Shown here in pieces: positions 35,179 to 42,484 of a DNA stretch of 64,000 nt. Source of the stretch: JAHBVH01 sp034432375. Its GTDB lineage: Bacteria > Chloroflexota > Anaerolineae > Caldilineales > Caldilineaceae. The notes beneath the pieces were generated by a model that did no database searches, was not told the DNA's origin, and worked only from the letters and a program-made list of their open reading frames with translations. A program made the position numbers and the translations under genes. Numbering within the stretch: position 1 is the first letter of the stretch; each line of letters begins with the position of its first letter. Where the stretch lies: NCBI GenBank assembly GCA_034432375.1, contig DAOUCA010000195.1, positions 1 through 64,000 on the forward strand, read 5' to 3'.

Positions 35179-35759
35179 AGTCGACTTCTCCTCTTTTTCT
35201 TTGTACTATCTCATGGCACACAGTGAATGATTCCCCGTCCTTAACTCGCCAAGGGCGAGGCATGGCTAAATTACACAGACGAAGAATTTATTTCTCCCCT
35301 TCTCTCCCGTTCTGGAGGAGCAGGAATCTGGGGAAAGAGAGGGTGTCGACCCGTGCGAAACATGAGTTACTATTCATCAGCAAGGCACAGCTATATCTGT
35401 TTGCCGTCGCTAGTCACAACGGTCACGTATTACACTTACATATACTCGTTACACTTACATATACTCGCGAGCAGCACAAGAAGTAATCCCATACTCCTGC
35501 AAAAAGTGTTGCTACTTGGCGCTCGTCGGTATATTCCTTACATTTTATGCATTTATGGACGAAAAAACGATTGCAAAACTTCTGTTCAATAGTAATGAAG
35601 CGAACAACTATTGTGCAAGATATCATGGTAAACTCAGGTTTGTCAAGGTATAATTCATACATTTGTACAACTTTTGCCAAACAAATTCGGGCGTGGATTG
35701 TGAACCTGGATTTGTTAAGTACTGGTGTATATTTTGAACAACTGATTAAAGTGACTTAT
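35179..35759. promoter_or_regulatory. Divergent control region between crtB and the CarH-like gene
   Basis: This AT-rich region should hold both promoters. It contains two adjacent 19-bp direct repeats at 35430-35467, a CTCGCC/GGCGAG hairpin at 35245-35259, and several TGTAC/GTACA-containing stretches between 35600 and 35760. By analogy with CarH systems the regulator may bind here and repress in the dark. The reading frame upstream of 35760 is open but unlike any MerR protein. Confidence 0.55.
35430..35467. repeat. Tandem 19-bp direct repeat, candidate operator
   Basis: TTACACTTACATATACTCG occurs twice head to tail with no spacer and no mismatch. The position, between crtB and its likely regulator, makes an operator role plausible; the TTACA motif repeats within and between units. 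Confidence 0.7.
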
Positions 35760-37169
35760 ATGATGAAATCGCCGGCCGACACGCCAATTTACAACCTGAA
35801 AGCTGTGGTTCAGGAAACCGGTCTAAAGCCGGACACCTTACGTGCCTGGGAAAGACGCTATGGATTGCCGGCACCGCAACGGACGGATAGTGGTCATCGA
35901 CTCTATTCACAAAATGATATTGAACTATTGAAATGGTTGATGGCGCGCCAGGAAGAAGGGCTAAACATCAGTCGTGCGGTAGAGCTATGGCGCCAACTGG
36001 AGCACGATCAGGAAAGCTCACTGCAGACGACAATGCTCGTACCGCCACCAGCGCATTCCCCTGCACCTGCACGAGTAGGTGGAAGAAGCATAGGTGAAGG
36101 TAACCTGGGGGAAAGAAACCTGGGTAGCGTACAATCCGGTGAAGCGCTCAATACACTTGAACGGTTGCGCAATGAATGGATCACGAGTTGTTTAAATTTT
36201 GATGAACAGCACGCAGAACAGAGCATTGCACAAGCCTTTGCCCTCTTTCCCGCAGAAAACGTCTGTCTCGATATATTACAAAAAGGGTTGGCCACGATTG
36301 GCAGAGGTTGGTATGAAAACAATATCACAGTACAACAAGAACACTTTGCCTCCGCCTTGGCACTTCGTCGGCTAGAAGCACTGCTAGCAGCTACCCCCTC
36401 GCCAACGCGGGCGGGACGTATTCTGATTGGCTGCCCACCAGAAGAAGTCCATACTTTTGTCCCTTTAATGCTTACGTTGCTATTGCGCCGCCGCAGTTGG
36501 GATGTCCTCTTCTTGGGAGCCAATGTACCTGTCCAGGATTTTATCGTAACCACGCAAAAAGCGAAGCCACAGTTGGTCGTGCTGACAGCGCAGCTTCTCT
36601 ATACTGCTATGGGTCTTCGAGAATTGGGAGAGAGCCTCTACGAAGCTAGAATCCCGATGGGCTATGGCGGCCTTGTCTTTACCCAGATACCTGCCGTACA
36701 GCAATCTATCACCGGCCATTATCTTGGCGATCACCTTGAAGAAGCAATTCATGTCATTGAAGAGCTTATGCTCAAACCACGCCTTGCGATGCCAGCAGAT
36801 ATGCCATCGCGTCAAGCCACAGAAACCTTAGACTATTTTCGCTTACACCAGGCAGAGATCGAATCTGAAGTATGGCGCAAATTTGGCAACGGTCACCTAT
36901 CCCACTCGCTGTTACGCAAGGCCAACATTAATTTCAGCCGTGATATCATTGCAGCATTGGCCCTCGGCGACATCCACTATCTAGGGATCGATCTGCCATG
37001 GGTCAAAGGGTTGTTAAAGAATCACTACCAGCTACCGGAAAGCGTCATCCATGAGTATCTACAGGCGTATCTAACGGCAGCGGAGAATGTACTTAACGAC
37101 AAAGGTGTCCTATTAATTAGTTGGCTCAAACAAATATTACAGAAGGATGTTGTCACATCATCGCTTTAA
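35760..37169 (+). CDS. CarH-like MerR family regulator with B12-binding domain
   Basis: This 469-aa protein has an N-terminal MerR helix-turn-helix (9-78; YNLKAVVQETGLKPDTLRAWERRYG) and a Gly/Pro/Ser linker. A four-helix B12-capping domain shows the W-x9-EH signature (Trp184, Glu194, His195) described for CarH. A cobalamin-binding domain follows, with His231 in EEVHTFV as the expected axial ligand; the rest of the usual DxHxxG is not kept. CarH proteins hold adenosylcobalamin, repress carotenoid genes in the dark and release DNA in light. Residues about 340-469 form an extra helical domain not found in classical CarH. The start at 35760 gives the family N-terminus but has no clear Shine-Dalgarno sequence. 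Confidence 0.88.
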   Translation: MMKSPADTPIYNLKAVVQETGLKPDTLRAWERRYGLPAPQRTDSGHRLYSQNDIELLKWLMARQEEGLNISRAVELWRQLEHDQESSLQTTMLVPPPAHSPAPARVGGRSIGEGNLGERNLGSVQSGEALNTLERLRNEWITSCLNFDEQHAEQSIAQAFALFPAENVCLDILQKGLATIGRGWYENNITVQQEHFASALALRRLEALLAATPSPTRAGRILIGCPPEEVHTFVPLMLTLLLRRRSWDVLFLGANVPVQDFIVTTQKAKPQLVVLTAQLLYTAMGLRELGESLYEARIPMGYGGLVFTQIPAVQQSITGHYLGDHLEEAIHVIEELMLKPRLAMPADMPSRQATETLDYFRLHQAEIESEVWRKFGNGHLSHSLLRKANINFSRDIIAALALGDIHYLGIDLPWVKGLLKNHYQLPESVIHEYLQAYLTAAENVLNDKGVLLISWLKQILQKDVVTSSL

Positions 37170-37178
37170 AGGTAGATC

Positions 37179-37334
37179 TAGGAGTTACGCAGTTCTTTAC
37201 TTCGATACGATGAACAGCAGCTTACTCATAGATAAAATCCTTAACAGTCATACAGCCTCTCCCGTGTAAAAGTAACACTACGATGGGTGACTTTTAAGTG
37301 ATTAGTCTATCAGTCAGCGAAGAGCGTAACTCCC
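37179..37334. repeat. Divergent or enlarged copy of the TTACGCAG dispersed repeat
   Basis: It begins TAGGAGTTACGCAG followed by TTCGATACG and CAGCTTACTCA, as in the family core, and a matching inverted end GCGTAACTCC lies at 37324-37333. The spacing is twice that of the other copies. Confidence 0.5.
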
Positions 37335-37391
37335 AAGATCGTTGTAAATTAAGTTGAATAGACACGAAAAGATAAGGAAAGGAGCGCCCTC

Positions 37392-38303
37392 ATGCGCATT
37401 GTGATGACAGGTGGGACAGGATTGATTGGCAAGGCGCTTTGTGCGCATCTAGTGGCGGAAGGACATCTCATCACTGTCTTAAGCCGTACACCGGATCACT
37501 CACGTGGGATGCCAGCTGGTGTTCGAGTCGAAAAGTGGGATAGTAAAACCACAGAAGGGTGGGGGCACTTTGTCGATGGATCGGATGCAGTGATTAATCT
37601 TGCAGGAGCAGGGATTGCCGATGCCCCATGGACAGAGAATCGCAAACAGCTGATTCGCGAGAGCCGGATTCAAGCTGGGCTTGCGATCCAGAGTGCCATT
37701 CAGGAAGCCAAGAAGAAGCCCGAAGTACTCTTGCAAGCATCGGCCGTTGGCTATTATGGACAAGATCATCAGGACGAAATTGTTACAGAAGAGGATCCGC
37801 GTGGTAAAGATTTTCTAGCCAATGTCTGCTTTGATTGGGAGATGTCAACGGCACCTGTTACACGTATGGGCATACGGCGTGTCGTTTTACGCACAGGCAT
37901 TGCCCTGAGCAATGAGGGGGGAGCCTTTCCCAAGATGATTTTGCCCTTTAAATTTTTTGCAGGGGGGCCAATGGGCAATGGCAAACAGTGGATGCCCTGG
38001 ATTCACCTTCACGATGAAATCCGTGCGATTACCTTTCTATTGACACATCCACAAACGGAGGGTGCCTACAATCTCTCTGCGCCAAACCCCGTTACCAACA
38101 AGCAATTTAGCCAGATTGTTGGCTCACAGATGGGACGTCCAGCGCTGTTGCCTGCTCCAGCATTTGCCATCAAAACCATCCTTGGCGATATGTCTACGAT
38201 CTTACTCGACGGCCAACGAGCAATTCCGCAAAAATTGGAGGAAAGCGGGTTTGTTTTCACCTATCCAACGGCGCAAGAGGCAATCACTCAATTAGTGCGA
38301 TAG
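37392..38303 (+). CDS. TIGR01777-type SDR/NAD-epimerase family protein
   Basis: This 303-aa protein is an extended short-chain dehydrogenase-like protein of the YfcH/TIGR01777 group. The cofactor motif TGGTGLIG is at the N-terminus, VINLAGAGIADAPW follows, and ASAVGYYG carries the Tyr of the active-site region. WIHLHDEIRAI and AYNLSAPNPVTN are characteristic of the group. The substrate is unknown in all members I know of. AAAGGAG precedes the ATG. It lies between the CarH-like regulator and the carotenoid genes on the same strand, so it could belong to the same regulon. Confidence 0.88.
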   Translation: MRIVMTGGTGLIGKALCAHLVAEGHLITVLSRTPDHSRGMPAGVRVEKWDSKTTEGWGHFVDGSDAVINLAGAGIADAPWTENRKQLIRESRIQAGLAIQSAIQEAKKKPEVLLQASAVGYYGQDHQDEIVTEEDPRGKDFLANVCFDWEMSTAPVTRMGIRRVVLRTGIALSNEGGAFPKMILPFKFFAGGPMGNGKQWMPWIHLHDEIRAITFLLTHPQTEGAYNLSAPNPVTNKQFSQIVGSQMGRPALLPAPAFAIKTILGDMSTILLDGQRAIPQKLEESGFVFTYPTAQEAITQLVR

Positions 38304-38594
38304 CGCGTCGTAGACGTTTGTGTGACAGGTAAATAAAGCTCTTGTAAAGGCACAAAGTTCGCAAAGAGAGTCGGCGTTGATCGGCGTGCATCTGCGCAAT
38401 CCGCGTGCTATTGCCATCGGTATCGGGGCCGCAGGCATGTTACCTGTTCTTAAAATAAGCTAGCCGCGGCTGAGGCGGCCCGGCGGTATGGGGGTATCAG
38501 ACCAGAGCAGATCAGCTTTTCATCGTTATTGGGGCCGGTTGCCCTTTAGGCGCGGCATATTACTGATGGTATTAGAAGGTATTGTGAGAGAAAG
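38304..38594. other. Spacer with degraded repeat and possible FAD-protein relics
   Basis: GCAAAG-type repeat sequence occurs at about 38345-38370. Two short stretches translate as Rossmann-like strings, AIAIGIGAAGM near 38410-38442 and FIVIGAGCPLGAAYY near 38517-38562. The second resembles the N-terminal FAD motif of the CrtD-like gene downstream. Both are far too short to call genes. Confidence 0.4.
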
Positions 38595-39110
38595 ATGAAC
38601 TATCAACATCGATTTGTCGTGAATGCACCTTTAACAACGGTTACGGAGTTTCATCGTCAATCTGCTAGTATGGGTGCCATTACGCCGCCACCGATTATCG
38701 TGCGCATCCACGATGCACCATCGCTGCTCAATGATGGCGACGAAATGGCCTTTACCCTTTGGTTGGGACCACTGCCGATTTCCTGGCGGGCACGGATTGA
38801 AGTGCTGCCAGGGGGCGGATTTATTGATCGTCAAATCAGTGGTCCCTTTGCAAAATGGGAGCATCGCCATATGTTTGAGCCGATTCATAAAGCGCAGGTT
38901 ACCAGTAAAGAGCAGATCCAGGAGGAGAGCACCGTTGTTATTGATGAGGTGAACGCTGAGCTTAGCAACAATTGGTTCTGGAAATTGGTTGGCGGGGGAA
39001 TGTGGCTCACGCTGCCGCTCCTCTTTGCATTCCGCGGATGGAAGAGCCGTCGACTCTTGGAAGGCGCTCCCACGGGAAGTGCCAACCCTGCGGCCACTTC
39101 CTCACTGTAA
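38595..39110 (+). CDS. SRPBCC-like protein with C-terminal hydrophobic segment
   Basis: This 171-aa protein looks like a START/SRPBCC ligand-binding fold: YQHRFVVNAPLTTVTEFHR at the start, an alternating beta region (MAFTLWLGPLPISWRARIEVLP, FIDRQISGPFAKWEHRHMFEP), and a C-terminal helix. Residues about 128-147 are hydrophobic and may touch the membrane. It lies 7 bases before the CrtD-like gene, so co-transcription is very likely. A role in carrying or modifying carotenoid intermediates is an inference from position only. Confidence 0.72.
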   Translation: MNYQHRFVVNAPLTTVTEFHRQSASMGAITPPPIIVRIHDAPSLLNDGDEMAFTLWLGPLPISWRARIEVLPGGGFIDRQISGPFAKWEHRHMFEPIHKAQVTSKEQIQEESTVVIDEVNAELSNNWFWKLVGGGMWLTLPLLFAFRGWKSRRLLEGAPTGSANPAATSSL

Positions 39111-39117
39111 ACTATCC

Positions 39118-40650
39118 ATGCCCAGCAATCAACGGGACGCTACGCGGGTCATCGTCATTGGGGCCGGAATTGGGGGCCTGACAGCAGCTGCGATACTGGC
39201 ACGTGCCGGTTTGGCGGTAACGGTTCTTGAAGCACATATTTACCCCGGTGGTTGTGCCGGCACCTTTTTTCACAAAGGCTATCGCTTTGACGCTGGCGCT
39301 ACGCTTGCGGGTGGGTTTTACCCAGGCGGGCCTATGGATTTGGTGGCAAAGGCCACTGGCGTTGACGGCTGGCCAGTACACCATGCCGAGCCAGCCATGA
39401 CCGTGCATATGCCCGATGGCCGTAGCATCACACGCTGGAGCGACGAACGGCGTTGGCAAGCACGTACCGATGCGTTTGGGGCAGCGGCTGAGCCATTTTG
39501 GCAATGGCAAGAGCAGCGCGCAGATGCACTTTGGGAGTTGGCGTTGCGCATCCCACCGTGGCCACCCCAAACGATGCGCGAAGCACGCTCGCTGCTGGCA
39601 ACGGGCATCAATTGGCTGGCGCACGATCCGCGCAGGCATCTTCATCCATCATTGCTGGCCGATGCGTTTCGCCCGGTTGCCCATCATCTGCGCGCAATGC
39701 CAGTTGCCTTGCGCCAATTTATTGACGCCCAACTGCTGATTGCGGCACAGACAACAAGTGATCAGGCAAATGCCCTCTATGGTGCATCGGCGCTCGACCT
39801 GCCACGGCGTGGCGTCGTTCATCTCGCTGGGGGTATCGGCACCATCGCCGAAACGCTGGTGCAGACTATCCGGCGCAATGGGGGGGAGGTATGCTATCGC
39901 CAAGAAGTAACAGCGATCGGGAGAGCAGCGCACAACATGACCACGGTCAAGACCAAGCGGGGTGAAGAATTTACGGCGGATCTGATCGTCGCCAACCTAC
40001 CGCCTTGGAATATTGCCCGGCTTCTTGGTGAGGATGCACCGCGCAAACTGCGCAATCTCCCGCCCCAACCAACGGATGGCTGGAGTGCATTTATGCTCTA
40101 TGTCGGCGTTGATCAGGCGGCGCTTGCAGAAGAGCAGATCCTACATCATCAAGTGATTATGCGAGAACCAATGGGCGAAGGAAACACGATCTTTCTCTCA
40201 CTAAGCCCTGCATGGGATCAAAGCCGAGCACCTGCCGGCAAACGAGCACTGACACTTAGCACCCATACGGCATTGGCCCCTTGGTGGCAGTTACAGAAAG
40301 CCGATTCTGCTGGTTATACAGCGCGAAAAGCACTCTATACTGAAAAATTGATGGAAGCAGCAAAAATAGCGATCCCTAAATTATGCGAAAACTCAGCGCT
40401 GGTAATGCCGGGTACACCGGTTACTTTTCAACGCTTTACGCGCCGGGTGGGCGGTTGGGTCGGCGGCTTTCCGCAAACCGATCTCTTTCGGGCGTGGGGG
40501 CCGCGTCTTCAGCCTAAGCTGTGGATGGTGGGCGACAGCATCTTCCCCGGTCAATCCACCGCAGCAGTTGCCTTGGGAGGAATGCGGGTCGCCCATAGTA
40601 TCTTGGCCGAATTAGGCGCTGACCCAAAGTTGTCTTCAACCCGCCGATAA
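39118..40650 (+). CDS. CrtD/CrtI-like carotenoid desaturase
   Basis: This 510-aa FAD enzyme has the N-terminal motif VIVIGAGIGGLTAAAILA, then VLEAHIYPGGCAGTF, and a C-terminal VGDSIFPGQSTAAVALGG. It belongs to the CrtI/CrtD/CrtO superfamily; similarity to C-3',4' desaturase types and the presence of CruF in the same operon favour CrtD, but phytoene desaturation is possible because no clear CrtI lies elsewhere in the window. The in-frame extension to 38989 overlaps the SRPBCC gene, and the ATG at 39118 matches the family N-terminus. The lycopene cyclase gene follows after 99 bases. Confidence 0.82.
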   Translation: MPSNQRDATRVIVIGAGIGGLTAAAILARAGLAVTVLEAHIYPGGCAGTFFHKGYRFDAGATLAGGFYPGGPMDLVAKATGVDGWPVHHAEPAMTVHMPDGRSITRWSDERRWQARTDAFGAAAEPFWQWQEQRADALWELALRIPPWPPQTMREARSLLATGINWLAHDPRRHLHPSLLADAFRPVAHHLRAMPVALRQFIDAQLLIAAQTTSDQANALYGASALDLPRRGVVHLAGGIGTIAETLVQTIRRNGGEVCYRQEVTAIGRAAHNMTTVKTKRGEEFTADLIVANLPPWNIARLLGEDAPRKLRNLPPQPTDGWSAFMLYVGVDQAALAEEQILHHQVIMREPMGEGNTIFLSLSPAWDQSRAPAGKRALTLSTHTALAPWWQLQKADSAGYTARKALYTEKLMEAAKIAIPKLCENSALVMPGTPVTFQRFTRRVGGWVGGFPQTDLFRAWGPRLQPKLWMVGDSIFPGQSTAAVALGGMRVAHSILAELGADPKLSSTRR

Positions 40651-40749
40651 GATTCCGCATGCCCGCGTTTCCCAGTTCGTTATACAGATCATACTTTGAT
40701 GATGGCAAAAGAGATGGATGATGGCAAAAGAGATTAAGGTGCAACACGA

Positions 40750-41622
40750 ATGACCTATTTCACATTTCTCGGCTGGTATGTGGGCATTCCACTGCTGTTT
40801 CTCACGCTGTTAGCTTGGTGGGATAGCCGGCATGGTCTAAGGTTGCCGGCAACACTACACAGTTGGCCCTTTGGGATAGTTATGGTGATCCACGTAATTG
40901 TTGCGGTACTCTACACGACGCCCTGGGATAATTACCTTGTAGCCACTGGGGTCTGGTGGTACAACCCCGCATTGGTAACCAACATCGTGATCGGTTGGGT
41001 ACCCATTGAAGAATATACCTTCTTCATCGTGCAAACGATCTTCACAAGCCTCTGGCTGCTGGCCGTGGCACGCCGCTCTCTCGACCAAAGCGACAGAACT
41101 CAAGAGCAAAGAAATGTTATTGCCGCAACCAGGCAGAGCAGTAGCGCGCCCCGTGCCTTGCGCTTCAACCTGGCACTAGCTATCGGTCTCATCTGGATCG
41201 GTGCGATCGTGTTGCTCGTTAGCGGCTGGCAATCCGGCACCTACCTGGCGTTGGAATTGGCCTGGGCATTGCCACCGATCATCTTTCAGTTGGGCTTTGG
41301 GGCGGATATCTTATGGCACTATCGCCGTATTGTCTGCTGGAGTTTGCTGATCCCCACCCTCTATTTGGCAATCACCGACACCATTGCGATCGGTGCCGGC
41401 ACATGGACAATCGATCCAGCTCAATCGACCGGACTCCTCATTGGTAGCCTACCCATCGAAGAGTTCATCTTCTTTCTTGTCACCAACTTGCTTGTTGTCT
41501 TTGGTACAATTCTTGTCTTAGCCAAAGCTAGCCACGAGCGCGTACCACAGGCTTTGCGTCGCCACCTACAGCCACCGTCGCAACAGAAGCAGATGATTAC
41601 TGCGGGTCAGGTAAGACAATGA
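40750..41622 (+). CDS. Fused CrtYc-CrtYd-type lycopene cyclase
   Basis: This 290-aa membrane protein has about seven hydrophobic helices and two copies of the lycopene cyclase domain. The first half carries PIEEYTFF and the second PIEEFIFF, the acidic active-site motif of the CrtYc/CrtYd family, and each half has a Trp-rich helix (YTTPWDNY, ITDTIAIGAGTW). Separate CrtYc and CrtYd subunits occur in actinobacteria, and fused forms in archaea and fungi. The enzyme should cyclise one or both ends of lycopene or a related carotene. Its stop overlaps the cruF start (ATGA), showing tight coupling. Confidence 0.9.
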   Translation: MTYFTFLGWYVGIPLLFLTLLAWWDSRHGLRLPATLHSWPFGIVMVIHVIVAVLYTTPWDNYLVATGVWWYNPALVTNIVIGWVPIEEYTFFIVQTIFTSLWLLAVARRSLDQSDRTQEQRNVIAATRQSSSAPRALRFNLALAIGLIWIGAIVLLVSGWQSGTYLALELAWALPPIIFQLGFGADILWHYRRIVCWSLLIPTLYLAITDTIAIGAGTWTIDPAQSTGLLIGSLPIEEFIFFLVTNLLVVFGTILVLAKASHERVPQALRRHLQPPSQQKQMITAGQVRQ

Positions 41623-42437
41623 AGCGCACAGCAGTTGCAGCGCAATGGGGCCAATATGCACGACGCGCAACGGCCCCGATTCGTTGGCCGCCACTACTGC
41701 TATTTTGCAGTTGGCTCTGCACGATGATCAGCATTCCGATCCTCCGGTGGTTCCTGGGTGACATTGCATTGCGCTGGGGGGTAATCAGCACAGTTTGTCT
41801 GTTAGCGGCTACTGTTTTATCAATTCTGCAACAGGCGTGGGGAGCAAGGCGCGCATTGCGGGTGATTGTGCCGGTGATTGCACTGGCATGGCTCGTTGAA
41901 TATGTGGGGCACACTACCGGCTACCCCTTTGGTGATTATAAATATACAGCGCTGTTGCAACCACAGCTCGGCGGTGTGCCTCTGATAATTCCGTTGGCCT
42001 GGCTCATGATGTTGCCGCCAGCCTGGGCTGTGGGTAGCCGGTTGAGTGGTGTACCACACGGTCTGCGCTTTGTCCTCATCAGCGCCGGCGCATTTACAGC
42101 ATGGGATCTCTTTTTGGATCCACAAATGGTGGCTTGGGGCTACTGGCAATGGACGGTGGCCGGGGGTTATTTTGGCATTCCTTGGCTAAATTTTATTGGC
42201 TGGTTTCTGGCTGCCACGCTTATCACACTTGTTGCTCGTCCCATGGCCTTGCCCCAAGGCACACTGTTGCTCATCTATGGTAGCACTTGGCTATTACAAA
42301 GTATCGGGCAAGCGCTTTTTTGGGCAATGCCTGGTCCGGCCCTGGTTGGTTTTCTGGTGATGGGGAGCTTTGTGTTGCTAGCCTCACGACCCGCTGCTAG
42401 CAAGCGGGTGAGAGATCCTGCCGGTAATGCACTTTAG
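41619..42437 (+). CDS. cruF: CruF-type carotenoid 1',2'-hydratase
   Basis: This 272-aa membrane protein matches CruF (DUF422), which hydrates the acyclic end of gamma-carotene-like pigments. The diagnostic segments are LVEYVGHTTGYPFGDYKYT, AWDLFLDPQMV and GGYFGIPWLNFIGWFLAA, spread over about seven helices. Together with the cyclase and CrtD-like enzyme it predicts monocyclic carotenoids with a hydroxylated psi end, which can then be glycosylated; no CruG-type glycosyltransferase is in the window. It overlaps the cyclase gene by 4 bases. Confidence 0.9.
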   Translation: MKRTAVAAQWGQYARRATAPIRWPPLLLFCSWLCTMISIPILRWFLGDIALRWGVISTVCLLAATVLSILQQAWGARRALRVIVPVIALAWLVEYVGHTTGYPFGDYKYTALLQPQLGGVPLIIPLAWLMMLPPAWAVGSRLSGVPHGLRFVLISAGAFTAWDLFLDPQMVAWGYWQWTVAGGYFGIPWLNFIGWFLAATLITLVARPMALPQGTLLLIYGSTWLLQSIGQALFWAMPGPALVGFLVMGSFVLLASRPAASKRVRDPAGNAL

Positions 42438-42471
42438 CAATTCACAACTTACGCTATTTTCGGGTATCTGC

Positions 42472-42484
42472 TATAATACAATAT
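42472..42484 (+). promoter_or_regulatory. Extended -10 promoter for cca, predicting a leaderless transcript
   Basis: TG at 42469-42470, one base, then TATAAT at 42472-42477 forms an extended -10. The ATG is 7 bases after it, where transcription should start. A weak -35 (TTACGC) sits 17 bases upstream. No Shine-Dalgarno sequence can fit. Confidence 0.7.

Noticed and set aside
35547..35759. 71-residue N-terminal extension of the CarH-like regulator
   Set aside because: MerR proteins begin close to the helix-turn-helix, and the extension covers the AT-rich promoter region and has no motif.
38989..39117. N-terminal extension of the CrtD-like protein
   Set aside because: It overlaps the SRPBCC gene in another frame, and the FAD motif starts properly from the ATG at 39118.
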